From Micropterix aruncella (Eukaryota; Arthropoda; Insecta; Lepidoptera; Micropterigidae), in the NCBI GenBank assembly GCA_944548615.1, contig OX155976.1, positions 8,541,476-8,605,475 on the forward strand: a stretch of 64,000 nucleotides of DNA, read 5' to 3'. The translations under genes were made by a program, and so were the position numbers. Below the pieces are notes generated by a model, which was given only the letters and a program-made list of their open reading frames with translations, had not been told where the DNA came from and searched no databases. Positions 1 to 11,035 of the stretch are shown in pieces; within the stretch, counting starts at the first letter, position 1; each line of letters opens with the position of its first letter.

Positions 1-359
1 GTGCGTTTTGCAACACTCACCTGGGTGGACAAAAGTTATTTGTGACTGGAATGGAGGCCGCAAGAAGTAGTGAAAATTGATTGTGTAAACAAGTTCAAAA
101 GCAATTATGACAGTTTTAAACCGACTTGACAGTTAATGGATATAGCCATATCAGCAATTGCTGTTCGTCCATTAACCAATAATAATTACAATAATATTTC
201 ACAAAAATCTTAGATAAAATGGCAATTTGATATGAAAACAAATGCAAAAGTAAGCAATAATTTAAATTTAGTCTGCTTTTGATCACACTGGATTGCTAAT
301 GTGAAAAGTGGGTGATTTATTTTTTACATCAATGTTATCCTGTTAAAGTAGTTAGTTCC
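1..359. other. no gene recognised
   Basis: AT-rich sequence without a coding signature. A minus-strand splice-donor-like site (cccag followed by gtgagt) lies at positions 15-25, but no adjoining exon can be supported. Confidence 0.4.
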
Positions 360-726
360 CTTGGGCGCTATATGTACATACAACGGCGAAGGCGTTATTT
401 CCAGTCTTCATAGCAGTGCTGGAAGGCTTTAACTGGACTTGCCTTCAGCTCCTTGGTTGAGCTCTTTTGGATGTCATCAACTCTATCAAAACGATATATT
501 TTCAAATGAGTTTTGATCTTAGTGAACAATAAATAGACAAGTACCTTTTTATAAACAGACAATAATCCCTTTTTCTCCTATTTAATCCAGACATTTTTTG
601 GCACCTTTTTGTCACAGCCTTTCTCATACCCAAATCTTCAGTCAGAATTTGATGAATGGTAAAACTATTCAAGTTTAACTCCATATTCAACAGTTTCATT
701 ACATGTTGGTGATGGCCCGACGTCAT
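360..726 (-). pseudogene. mariner-like transposase relic, internally deleted
   Basis: The minus strand from 726 encodes a helix-turn-helix-like piece with NSFTIHQILTEDLGMRK, typical of the N-terminal DNA-binding part of mariner transposases. After a gap, 480-360 gives DDIQKSSTKELKASPVKAFQ and then HCYEDWK, matching the C-terminus of the same family, with two in-frame stops. The catalytic core is deleted. I see no terminal inverted repeats. The subfamily is unclear. Confidence 0.55.
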
Positions 727-2094
727 AGTTAGAAAAAAATTGTTACTGGTCTTGTTCCAGCGTTATTTTTTAAATATAAAAATACAAAGCACTGCAATAG
801 ATCCGATTTGATGGTAACAGTAACACAAAATTTGATGGCAGATCTTTGTTCCAAATTTCACTGTTCCATTTTTTGGAACACAAATTCACACTCTACGGTC
901 ATGCAGTTACTGTACGAGGTTGAAACTTTTACAGTACGTCTAAAGTGGACTGACGTACGAGCTATGTGAGGATGGCGTAAAAGTAATGCACCCTCATTAC
1001 ATTTCAATCATGAAGTAGTAAATTTGGCCATTTTTTCAGTAAAAAAATGGGCAAATTCAAGTTTGGTGGGTGCTGCACGCGTCGCTTCAATGAATGTCCC
1101 TCGCGAAACTGAATTCTAGATACGTTCCTGTCTATCATACCTCATAGATACTTTCTATTGCCAAGGAACTTACAGAAGTTTCCAATTTTTTTTGACACAT
1201 CCCCGCCAACGTGTGATTATTTTGTCTTTGAAATATTTATACAATGTTGCCAGAATTGTTGGTTATTCATTGTTGCATAATGATATGAAAAAAAAAGTGT
1301 CGCTCGCACACAAAAAAAAGTGATATCTCGATATTTAGAAATAAACAAATACTCTACCCTTTTTTTTTAATAGAAACATAAGTGAACACTATATCACCAT
1401 GTGAGCAACACTTTAGAAATATCGTATTATTTAAAGTTAGTCATCTCAGCTCAAAGTAGCGTTAAGATTTTTTTATTTTAAGCGTTGTTATATTTATTAT
1501 ATTTTACTAATTGTTTAAGGTTTATTGACATCTCTTTAAAAAAGACATTAAAATTTAAAAAATAATAATAAAAAATAAAATTTCCTTTACGAGCAATAAA
1601 AATACATAATATATCGAAATTAGTACAATAATAATGTATAAGCGAATATAATCACGAGAATGTTATTTATCGAGAAGCAATTTAAATTATATATTCCAAA
1701 TAATTAAAAATATCAAAAACTAAAATAATGGACATATCGAGTCGTATTAAACATATTCGAAGCCTAATAAATTTAAAACGATTAAAGAAAATTCTAAAAA
1801 AATTATATATTTATAATACTTCTAAGGACGCTTTCGTGTTTGAATATTTATTTTTTTAGCTCGCGGGAGATTTTGGGACAAAATCGTCCCGATACAAAGG
1901 TCATTATCACCAAAGTTGCCTAATGCGTAGCTATCACACAATTATAATAATGAAAAGAAAAAACAGAATCCATTTTTCTCTTGTTACGTTTGCCATTTGT
2001 AATGTTATATAGAAATATACTGCGGATGTCCGAAAGAAACCAGAATTAACAACTTTAATGGCCGCCGCATGTAAAAATTATTTGGTACATAATA
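727..2094. other. AT-rich stretch, no gene recognised
   Basis: Mostly A/T with short homopolymers. All reading frames are short. Nothing matches another part of the window that I could see. Confidence 0.4.
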
Positions 2095-2210
2095 GGCTCG
2101 ATTGCGTTTCTTCGTGAAGTAATATATCGGAAAATAGTTTGTTTGTTTGTTTGTACTCTTTATTGTGACATTCACAATGGGCGGGTTTATTGCCATTCGA
2201 CAATCTCTTA

Positions 2211-2936
2211 ATTAGTTAGTTAGTTAGATAGTTTTCCTAGGCTATTTCCCGCACTTGGCCTCTTGGTTGGGCCTTTGTGCGTGGCGAATGTTTCTATTTA
2301 TGTTACTCCAGCCAACCTAGGCTGTCCCAGAAGGTTAGCAGTCTGTTTGGGTTGCTACAGGCCTCCGGGACAGATGCTGGAGATTGTAGTATTCTTGCCC
2401 GTTGCTCTGCCACGCTCCTGCATTCCATAAGCACATGCTGTGGCGTTTCTTCTTCCTCCATGCATCCTCTGCATAGAGGGCTGTCTGTCACATGTATGGT
2501 AAACAGGTGTTTGTTTAGGGGACAGTGGCCTGTCATAGTACCTATGACTTTATGGATTTTGTCCCTTTTTAATCTGGTGAGGTTGCAGGCAAGTTTTTTA
2601 GCTTCCGGAACCGCGTTCTTTGTTTGCCTGCATCCTGCGTTTTTTTTCCATTCTTTAAGGTGGGTTTCGTCAGTGTTCCTGCATAGCCATGTTTTTATTT
2701 GGGCCTATGGGCATCGAGGGTTCCGGTCGATATACTATTTCCTTTGATCCCCTTTTTGGCCAGTTCGTCTGCCGCGTCGTTGCCCAGTGAGTCGCTGTGC
2801 CCCTTAATCCATTGCAGGGTCACTCTATTTGACCTTGCGATGGATTGAAGCGCATTATGGCATTCCAGTACAAGGACAGAGGTTATAGTATTTTTTGCTA
2901 AACGCTTGTAGGGCACTGTCGGAGACAAATTACAAA
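2211..2936 (-). mobile_element. I-like LINE 3' end, copy A (RNase H + CCHC)
   Basis: A 5'-truncated non-LTR retrotransposon. The minus strand encodes part of an RNase H domain (QWIKGHSDSLGNDAADELA) and a zinc knuckle [18 protein letters not shown], ending DSLGWLE and stop at 2303. A TAAC-type repeat tail is at 2211-2228. It is flanked by a perfect 13-bp duplication, cgacaatctctta, at 2198-2210 and 2937-2949, and lies inside the SINE. Copies B (12090) and C (38055) belong to the same family. Confidence 0.85.
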
Positions 2937-3081
2937 CGACAATCTCTTACAACCAACCCTACCATGAAGTATTTATATGAATGTGTGCGTGAAATATGTG
3001 TGGAAGTGCGTGTCTTGTTATTGCATTCGATCGACAGAATTCAAATGCAATTCCGTTAATTTTATCCCAACGGAAAATGGT

Positions 3082-3153
3082 AACCCAGCCGGGAATCGAA
3101 CCCGGAACCTTCCACTGTAAGATCAGGCGACTAAACCACTGTGCCACCGGGCC
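3082..3153 (-). ncRNA. tRNA-like SINE head with A and B boxes
   Basis: A 72-nt tRNA-like sequence. Box A is tggcacagtgg and box B is ggttcgattcc, with a perfect 5-bp T stem (ccggg/cccgg) and a mostly paired acceptor stem. The anticodon arm pairs poorly, so this is a pol III promoter of a SINE rather than a working tRNA gene. Confidence 0.75.
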
Positions 3154-3258
3154 GTGTAGGTATATAATAGTTCATGCGAACGAGACAGAGCAGTACGTAA
3201 GAGCAGAATGTAAAATGTACGATTATATCTTTTCCTGCACGGCCGCACATTAAATATA

Positions 3259-3653
3259 CAGAGTGAGTTTTTAATTAGTGACACTCTTATAGTGGGTGAA
3301 TCAGTATGACGAACTAAAGAAGTTTTGATAAAAAAATTTGGGAAAAACTAAATAAAAATTGTTTTGAAAATTATCAGCACGATAAAACTATCAGCACAAT
3401 GCGCTATCTAGCAGTAGGTATCGCTAATATTGTCTATTAGCGATATTTTACCTACCGTTAGATGGGGCAGCGCGCTCAACCCTTCTCAAACTATTCTTCA
3501 ATATATAAGATTTACTACAAATTTAACAACAAAAAAAAAGTTTTTTTTTAGTATTTTTTTATTTGTTTTCCCTAATATTTTTATCAAAAGTTGCTTGCTT
3601 TGTCGTGCTGATTCACCCATTACAAGAATGTCACTCATTAAAAACTCACCCTG
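3259..3653. mobile_element. Tc1/mariner-type MITE, copy T1
   Basis: 395 bp with long inverted repeats: cagagtgagtttttaattag at the left and the complement of ttaaaaactcaccctg at the right, continuing about 60 bp imperfectly through gtgggtgaatcag. TA lies on both sides. No ORF. A second copy is at 15993-16286 and a fragment is near 31768-31810. Confidence 0.7.
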
Positions 3654-3660
3654 TAAATAG

Positions 3661-3782
3661 GTTTCAAAACGAATTTACCGCGCAAAGTTTGTAGCACCCG
3701 ACGTTTCCGCGATGTTGCAAACTTCCTGTCGGGCGCTACAAACTTCACGCTGTAAATTCGATTTTAAACCTATTTATAATGC
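3661..3782. repeat. foldback repeat F1
   Basis: A palindromic block. Left-arm segments acgaatttac, aaagtttgtagc and cccgacg reappear reversed as gtcgggcgctacaaactt and gtaaattcg. A related palindrome (F2) is at 33364-33500 and shares the sequence after it (caaacaaccgcaataatctga versus caaacaactgcgatagtctt). Confidence 0.6.
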
Positions 3783-3976
3783 CAAACAACCGCAATAATC
3801 TGAATTAGTTTGAAAACATTTCATCCGGTCTTACAATATGCCGTTTTATGTTTGATTCATAGTTTTATGCTGGAGAAATGACAATCATTAAATTTTTATT
3901 TCGCTCTAGTACAATTGACCTGTCTCGCTCGCATGAACTAATTACATTTTGGTTAACGAAGAAACGCAATCGGGCC

Positions 3977-4341
3977 TAATGTTGCATATTTACCTGAGCA
4001 TAGTATTAGAGTTTGCGGATCTTTATTGCCCTCGATATTTATATGTTCTTGCTCAAACGCTTTAAGACATCTCCATTACTGACTCATTCCTGTCAACCCG
4101 ACTTATTGTACTAAGCTCCGATAGATCCACATTTCAAAGGATTCAAGCTTTCTTATCATCATGTCTATAAGTAGCTTGCCATTCCATAAATGATATTTAG
4201 AATACGTAGTATGTTAAAAGTCGGGTCTTCAGAAGGCAACATGGAACTATTAAGAAAATCCACGGGTTAGTCGAATAAACAAATGCTGTCCTTCAACAGA
4301 AGAAACACTCTTTTGCAGCTTTTCTAGATATATCTATTTAT
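3977..4341. other. no gene recognised
   Basis: No open frame, repeat ends or similarity to other parts of the window were seen. Confidence 0.4.
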
Positions 4342-4975
4342 AAGTTTTAACGATTAGTCGTTCTGTCTCCCTGAAGTGAGCGCAGAAGACTTGGACAATA
4401 CAGTCCACCGTCAAGCTCCACCACATGCCCGTAAGAGGCCAACGACTTGACCGCGAGATAGCCAGGAGTGTTACCCAGCGGGCTTACACTCACGCCCTTA
4501 CTTCCAATTGTGACCAGATTACTCCAGTCTCTCGATTGGTTCTGAGTTCAAGGTCGCTTGCGCGGTCCTCTCCCTTACAAAGCGGTGAAATGGTGTGTAC
4601 CGAATCTATCGCGGACCACGGCATCCTTTGCCCGGCTGTTCACCCAGGATCGGATAGCCGATGGTCGTTTCAAGAGCGGTCGCCGTAAGGTCCGCAACCA
4701 CCCCCGCTCTATAGGAAACAGTGCTGCTTCCAGACTCCCCCGACTGTTAGTCAGAGTGCACAGTCGATTGGCTTACGCTGAATGGTGCGCCAGACCGTCC
4801 AGGAGCGCCAGAAGATTGATTCCTAGGGGAAACTAGCCCTAAGGCCAGAGTCCTACCCGGGCTCGAACTTCATGCGTGGAGGGCGCCGGATGGGTGTTGA
4901 CCCGTGAGTGCGACCAACCCTGAACAGAATGGGTCTTCGTGGACAACTCAGCAATGGCCCATTGGCTCCCAATAA
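4342..4975 (+). repeat. U1 unclassified GC-rich repeat, copy a (5' truncated)
   Basis: Starts near ttttaacgattagtcgttct and runs to about ggcccattggctccc. It is collinear with the complete U1 copy at 60476-61098, sharing for example gaggtcgcttgcg, cggaccacggcatcctttgc and cccccgctctatagga. Much more GC-rich than its surroundings, with no long open frame. Confidence 0.7.
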
Positions 4976-5502
4976 AGACATTGCTTTTCCAATAAAATAT
5001 TATTTCTTTATAAAATCCTACCTCAAATATACACTTTTTTGTGCGACAAGGGGAAAACGCAGCTACCCTGCATACAATTTATTCTGGGCAGTGTGATGGG
5101 TCCTTCACCGTATCTTCTGTATAATTCAGAAGTAGAGATGTGCGGCGGGCGCAGGCGAGCCAAATCGTGAGTGACACGTCAGCTCGCGAGCACGTCATAT
5201 AGGTGGTATCATGTCAATATATGATATGTGCGTCATATAAGTGCCAACATAACGGGCTAGCAAGTCAGAAGTGCTAACGAGACGTCACCATATCAGGCGA
5301 AACAGACAACAATAGGCATCTGAGGAGAAATCCACTAAGTGTCAATGCCGGTAGATCTGGACATTTAAACATCCGGAAGAAGGTACCAGCACTACTATAA
5401 TGTCTTTAAGCATTCAAGCAAGAACATAGAAATATCATGGTCAATAAAAATCCCCAAACTCGGATAGTTGGCACCTATCATGCGTCAACCTGTAACATAC
5501 AA
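4976..5502. other. no gene recognised
   Basis: Contains a GC-richer patch at about 5140-5330 with no coding signature. No repeat partner was found in the window. Confidence 0.35.
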
Positions 5503-6690
5503 CAAGAGTTTTGTAAAAGCTGATACTTTCAGATCGGACAGTATTTTAGCCATAGAATGCTGGGGTAGAGTCAGCGGGCCAGACTCCGGGATACCTGGCG
5601 CTGGCGTACTAGGAAAGGTGTAATTTTAATTAGTACCCTCAAAGTGTTTTGGAAAAGCTGAAAATTGGTCAGTAGACAGTGGATGCAATAAAGAACTCGA
5701 AACAAATAATCAGACTAAGCAGTCTACAACAATAGAACGGGTGGTGTCACCATTACTCCATATCTGTCACAAAAATGAAGTCCCTGCAAATACACCGGCT
5801 CGTATTTGTCGGTAACTATTACGCATCCGTCTAATGTGCCGCGCAATATAATGGACTTCATTTTTGTGATATGTATGAAGCAATGCTGACGCAATTCTAC
5901 TGTTAACCCAGTTGTTACTGAAACTTTTTTTTATCTCGTATCACAGTAGTTTTTTTAGTATTATTACCTTGATGCATAAAGCAAACATGGAAAAATACCA
6001 AAAAAAACTGAGTTTTCAGGAAAGCTCGGAAAATGCGGATCGTTTTAACGATCAGTAGTAATAGGCAGGTAGGTTAACGCTCATTTAACTACTACTATAT
6101 CGATTGTATCCTATTTTAAATTAAAGAAACACAGTTATTACTATGAAAAAGGCTTTATTATCTATCTATCTATATCTATCTATCTATCTGTCAATCTAGG
6201 TCATAAATTTATAAAAAACGTGCATAAAATAAATTTCAATCACAAGCTTATTTGTAAACACTTACCGTTTTGAAGACATAGTGAAAGTTAATTACGCTAA
6301 TACGAATTAAAATAGAAAAGCACTTCAAAATTATGATCATAAGATAATTATCTATGCACCGAAACACTCAAACGATCACTGCGGCGATTGGTAAACAATA
6401 AGCAAAAGTTATCTGCTCGTTAATATTTTTAAATTGAGGGTATTCCCCTTTTTTTTTAAATATTTATAACGACCGGTCGTTGTAAATGGGTTAAGCAGTC
6501 TGACCATTTGAATTTTCAGCTATTCCAAAACATTTTGGGGGGTAGTAATTAAAATTACACCTTTCCTAGTATGACAGCGCCAGGAGTCCCGCAATCGGGC
6601 TTGCTGACTCAACCCCGGCATTCTATGGTCAAAATACTGATCTGAAAGTATCAGCTTCTACAAAACTCTTGCACTTTTTTGTCGCTGGCT
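5503..6690. mobile_element. long-arm foldback element FB1
   Basis: The left arm (about 5503-5735) and right arm (about 6490-6690) are inverted copies of about 200-230 bp, sharing gttttgtaaaagctgatact, ctaggaaaggtgtaatttta and gtgttttggaaaagctgaaa. The middle lacks an ORF and has its own small inverted repeat (atgaagtccc... versus ggacttcat at 5776-5860). FB2 at 15309-15921 has the same arms and a different centre. Confidence 0.75.
6159..6190. repeat. (TATC)n microsatellite
   Basis: Short run of tatc units with one interruption, in the centre of FB1. Confidence 0.8.
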
Positions 6691-7499
6691 CCCCAACTAT
6701 AAACATCTGATAATTCAAGGCAGAATAACCGAAAGAATAGGTCCGGCGCAAAATATTATATAAATTATATATATTCAGGTTTCTTTTGGATATCCCCAGC
6801 GTACATAGAAAATAGTGAACGAAATATCCGTATACGTAAGTATTTAATGTTTAATACACTTACGTATATTTTACAGGGAAATCAAGACAATATTGTGATA
6901 AAACGAAAGTCATTGTTGTTAATGTTGGTTAATGTTTAATTTTTTCGGAAATTTCCAAATCCCACTGTTAAGTTTTCCAGTGATGAAATGAAATTTTGAG
7001 ATGTTTTTAATCGCAGAGATATTTTCCAAAGGGTTTCCCCAGTATATTAGGGTATTGAAGAGCTGGGAACGATATCGACTGCGAACGACATATTCAAACG
7101 ACGATGATGTATGCGAGAATTACAGTATTTGTCATATTTGAAATGTCAAAGTGAAAGTTAGCCAAATAAAAATAATTATGTAAGTTACTATTTCATTTTG
7201 TGTTCCGAAAAGAATCGAAAAAAATAAAGAAATCTAGGAGCCATGCAGGAAACTTTTATTTTGGAGTATTTTTAAAACTCAGTTCAAACAGCAGGAACAA
7301 GAACCTTAAAGAAGAGAAATACAAGTGCATTTTAGCAATTACAAGATTCACCCTAAATTTAAAGGAAAGGACCGGAAGAAGACCCCATCCGAAGGCGGCA
7401 GGAAATGGTATCGCCGAGGTGCAATGGCAACACCGGAAATAAGGAGATGGCGATGTGCAATGCCATCACTAGGAATACCTACCCCGAACGCCCAATAAT
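6691..7499. other. no gene recognised
   Basis: AT-rich. An 80-codon open frame at 7200-7442 is lysine-rich and has no recognisable motif; I do not call it a gene. Confidence 0.4.
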
Positions 7500-8262
7500 C
7501 AAACTGTCTTAAGTGCCTCCAACGAGGCGTTTATTTTATCATCACAAACAAGCCATCAACGAGAAGCTAAAGCAAACATCGAAATAAATGGAAGAGAACA
7601 GTACAAACCGTCGCGAATCTATCCGCCGTGTTTCGCACGCAAACGTCACGAAGAAAACAAACAACGAAAACCAAATCGCAGCGACTTCTCAGCAGAGAGC
7701 TTTTCATCTTATACCACGGCAGTCCGAAGACTGGTGGCGAAGGGGAAGTTAACAACTGAGGGCGAAGCGACGTAGCGTAAACTCAAAAAACACGAAAAAA
7801 ACTAACGCGCAAACACGAATCACTTCTGGCGACTTTCCAGTCCAGAGCCTTTCATCCGGTAGCTACTCGAAGTAGATCGGGGGAGGGTAACGACCAGTGG
7901 CGATAAACGTGCGAAACTAAATGTGCGAAACACGACACAACTGAAGCTCAAGCGCCGCCCGATCCCTCGGGGCGCCGCCCGATCCCGCCGATCCGTCAGC
8001 TCGCGGGCACAGACGGTGGGCGACTGATGTGTTGCGCCCCGAGCAGGTGTATATCTAGCGACCGGCCGGAGTGAAGGAGCGGCGCGAGGCGAGAGAGAGA
8101 CGAGGCGACCGCCGTCACGGCGAATAATATATATAGGCGATAGTGCGTAAGAAAATTGAATCAATTTGTACTCGGCATTTTGAGCGAAATAAACGACAAC
8201 TGCAATTCGAACATTGATCGCGAGTTTCATTCTGAACGACGGAAACCCTCGCGATAAAATAA
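7500..8262. other. CpG-rich unique block, possible LTR or promoter relic
   Basis: Unusually rich in CpG for this window, especially 7960-8130. Two related sub-blocks lie about 147 bp apart (gcgacttctcagcagagagc near 7680 and gcgactttccagtccagagc near 7828). A TATA-like atatatatagg at about 8127 is followed by aataaa at 8190. This resembles a promoter plus polyadenylation signal of a solo LTR, but I cannot define ends or a target duplication. The 158-codon minus-strand frame here has no recognisable domain. Confidence 0.3.
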
Positions 8263-8883
8263 AATAAAATACAAACGGAGCTGCCATGGAATTCACCGAC
8301 CGGAGTTAGGTATACTATTTTTTACACTTCTTGGGGGTGAGCAGTGGATTCCGGACTAACGACCGGCTGTGGTAGGTTTAGGGCAGCTGTCTTGCCACAT
8401 GTGAGCGTTCACCTTACCACCCATTCACTCCCCCTTCGAAACCATAGAATGTGAGATGCGCAAATCGCGGTTTTAGATATTTTTCTAGGAAAGAGTTTAT
8501 TATTTTTCTGGAAAGGCCAAGATCTTTAAAGAGGTGAAACAGAGATTTAGCTGGCTGTCCACGAGCGCCAACTTCCACCGCGTGAAGGTGATTAGTGAAG
8601 CCATTCCGGGTTACGGCATTTGCGAGACCATGGTTTTTATTTAATTTGTACTCGTGGTCTTTTGGGATATTTGATTTCCATGGAACAGTTAATTCTACAA
8701 TAAGGGCCACCTTGCGAGATAGAGAGTAGAGTTATATCTGGACGGAGGGCTGTGCATCCGAGACTTTCAGGAAATTTATACTGCTTAAAGACCGAATTGA
8801 TCTCCAGAAATCTGAAGCTTTCTCAATTATTGAGAAAGGTTTTGTAGTTGAATGTTTGTTGCCTTTAGAGCCATCCGCAATAT
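8263..8883 (-). mobile_element. RLE-family LINE 3' end, copy 1
   Basis: The minus strand encodes the end of the restriction-like endonuclease region ([20 protein letters not shown], then [20 protein letters not shown]). It stops at 8414 and continues through the family 3' UTR to its end, ctccgtttgtattttatttt on the minus strand. 5'-truncated by comparison with the copy at 16738. Some further frame damage at its 5' side. Confidence 0.85.
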
Positions 8884-8939
8884 CGCATACATTCAACCAG
8901 CAATACCGTTGATATTTTTTTGGGAATAAAATATTCGTT

Positions 8940-9290
8940 AGTATATTTTTAAAACCCTTGTATTTAATTTATATTGTGCACTGCTTTCGACGGTTGAGTT
9001 TTTAGCAGTGGCTTCAAAGATGAAATAGACATTGAATTTGTAAATATTCTTTAGTCCAATTTTACATGTCTCAAGCAGGTCCCATTTTTTCCTTGTTTGT
9101 TTGAGAATAGTCAGTCTAAGTAAGTGAATTCCAAGCAATCTGTGAGTTTTTATCAAAACGATACTTTTGGAATAGATACTTTTACAGTAGTATCGCTTTA
9201 ACAAAATCTTCCGTGGTAATGTCAACATTGATAATTTTATAATAATTGGTTCTTTGGCTCTTACAAAATACAAATGACTTCAGTATCTTG
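8940..9290 (-). pseudogene. decayed CR1/L2-like reverse transcriptase fragment
   Basis: The minus strand encodes LLGIHLLRLTILKQTRKKWD, LLETCKIG and KNIYKFNV, then a piece like the C-terminus of the LINE at 44822-46022 ([28 protein letters not shown]). Diverged and out of frame in places. Confidence 0.6.
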
Positions 9291-9321
9291 GTAGGGTCCC
9301 TTTATTTTTATCTCCTAATAT

Positions 9322-10130
9322 GTCTGTGTATTAACATCTTTGCTAATGCCATATTCCAAGCGGAGGTTTATCAACCTCCAAAAGGACTACGCCAACCACC
9401 GTATCTATATCCACTCGGATAGCAAAGCAGCTCTTATGGCACTAGCCTCGAATACCATTAATTCAAAGCTAGTGCAAAACTGCATATCACTACTGAATTC
9501 CCTGGGCGAAAAGAACAGGGTAATTCTAAGATGGGTTCCCGGCCATGCAGGATTCGAGGGAAATTAAAAAGCCGACGAACTTGCTAGGACGGTAGCAAAG
9601 GGAACGTTATACGGCCCTCAACCTTGCTGTGGCGTACCAAAAAGCCTTGCAAACCTAATGCTCAAACAAATGTGTTTAGAACAATCCGTCAACCACTGGA
9701 ACAACACGCCAGGGTTGAATCAATCCGAAGCGCTTATTAGGGCTTACGACATTAAGACGGCCCGTGAGGCCCTATCGCTAAATAGGAACAATCTACGCTT
9801 ACTGGTGAGGGCGCTCACGGGGCATTGTGGCCTCAAGCTCAGAGACACAAAAATGTGCAGGGTCTGCCAAAGGGCAGAGGAAACTCCCCAGCACCTCATG
9901 TGCGAGTATGGTCCGCTGATGCGTAAAAGATACACCCAGTTGGGTGGTCACTATCTCCAACCTGAGGAGGTAAAACAATCTGGCGCCAAAAGCCTGCTGC
10001 GGTTCTTAAATGACACAAGGCTTAGCGCAGAACTATAGTAGGTGGCCAACACAATAGATCAGCAATGGTCGCAGTGTTACAAGGCTCATAAAGACCTTAG
10101 AAAAGCCCCACTCCACAAATAAAAAATAAA
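9322..10130 (+). pseudogene. RNase H-bearing LINE 3' end, copy D1
   Basis: The 3' part of a non-LTR retrotransposon with a C-terminal RNase H domain. It starts near IFQAEVY (first catalytic Glu) at about 9345. After a frameshift come YIHSDSKAALMALASN and LRWVPGHAGFEGN. A stop at 9565-9567 interrupts before KADELA. A zinc knuckle, CRVCQRAEETPQHLMCEYG, and the ending NDTRLSAEL with stop at 10038 follow, then an A-rich tail. Compared with copy D3 a short stretch (NKHMFN) is missing after GHCGL. A different family from the I-like copies A-C. Confidence 0.8.
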
Positions 10131-10980
10131 AAAATGTTATAAGACACAGAATCAAAGATTATCTAAAGATAATTTTGCACAAGGTTTTTTTTATTGATTT
10201 CTAGAAATTTCTTTTCACTGGTGTCTCCGGCTCTGATAGAAGTACACGAAACCATTAGAAACTCATTTTTGAAAATAAACCGGATGTATAACTTTGAAAA
10301 AAAAGGGTCAACTGTCACTATACCTCTCTCCAACTGTTACTATAGCAACTGTTACTACTAAACTCATAATACTATAACCATCACATGAAAATGAATCGAA
10401 TTGATATGACTATCAAACGAATCTGTGCAGCTTTTGCTTTGAAGAAGCATAGACACTCACAGTCACATGCCGATCGCACTCGATATCGCGCTCAGCTCTC
10501 AAACGAAAGTATTTCGACGCAAATTGAACGTTACCGTGTTCACCATTTTAGTAAATAGACTACCTAAATAATAGTTTTCAGATACTTAAAAAAAACGTAT
10601 ACGCCTTTGCCATGTGTACTCGAATCTGCTTAAATTGTACTACAAAAAAAGACTCGCTTCTAGTCGTTAGTCTTAATTCACTCGTAATGTTAAGTTACCG
10701 TTACATAATATGTAAAACACGTTAAAGTTAAGTACTGTCTGTAAAACTGTCAATTCTGTCTGTCACATTATTTATTATTATTATTATTATTAAATATTCT
10801 TGTAATTTATCGTGCGTTGTCGACTTTAAGATACTAGCATCGCATTCGTCTCGTGTTGACATCACTTACATCATTAATTCAAATGTTATTAAATGTGTAA
10901 CTTTGAGCCAATATGCCTAAAATAAGAATAAATAAAAAAAAACAAACATTCTTTTATTTCAAACCGCTCCCTGCAAAACA
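10131..10980. other. AT-rich stretch, no gene recognised
   Basis: Contains a TTA-repeat run at about 10772-10792 and an A-rich end at about 10925-10950. No protein similarity was seen. Confidence 0.4.
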
Positions 10981-10987
10981 ATGATGA

Positions 10988-11029
10988 AGAGTTTTAACTC
11001 GTAATTCACAATTTACGAGTTAAAACTCT
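10988..11029. repeat. perfect 17-bp inverted repeat
   Basis: agagttttaactcgtaa at 10988-11004 is repeated as its exact complement at 11013-11029, with an 8-nt loop. It stands just before a U1 fragment, whose own sequence includes gttttaacga. Confidence 0.7.
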
Positions 11030-11035
11030 GGAAGT

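Larger units (their letters stand above)
2137..3165 (-). mobile_element. tRNA-derived SINE, split by a LINE
   Basis: On the minus strand the head is tRNA-like (3153-3082), followed by a body and a tail ending in a (CAAA)n run (plus strand 2137-2153). The body is interrupted by an I-like LINE at 2211-2936. Flanking aatag at 2132-2136 and 3166-3170 is a likely target duplication. Without the LINE the SINE is about 290 bp. Confidence 0.75.
2095..3976. mobile_element. MITE copy 1, hosting nested insertions
   Basis: The ends are inverted repeats, ggctcgattgcgtttcttcg on the left and the complement of cgaagaaacgcaatcgggcc on the right, with TA on each side. The same ends bound a short uninterrupted copy at 30098-30427. 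This copy is enlarged by a SINE (itself split by a LINE), a second MITE at 3259-3653 and a foldback at about 3661-3782. The TA flank suggests a Tc1/mariner-type MITE, though 3-bp duplications are not excluded. Confidence 0.65.

Noticed and set aside
1..45. Minus-strand exon ending at a gtgagt donor near position 20
   Set aside because: An acceptor only about 25 bp upstream and no protein match; cannot be supported.
3082..3153. Functional tRNA gene
   Set aside because: The anticodon arm pairs badly and the unit continues into a SINE body with a CAAA tail.
7200..7442. 80-codon ORF as a small gene
   Set aside because: Lysine-rich, no motif, no upstream or downstream gene signals.
7820..8296. 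158-codon minus-strand ORF
   Set aside because: A by-product of the CpG-rich block; Arg/Ser-rich without any domain and running into an RLE 3' end.
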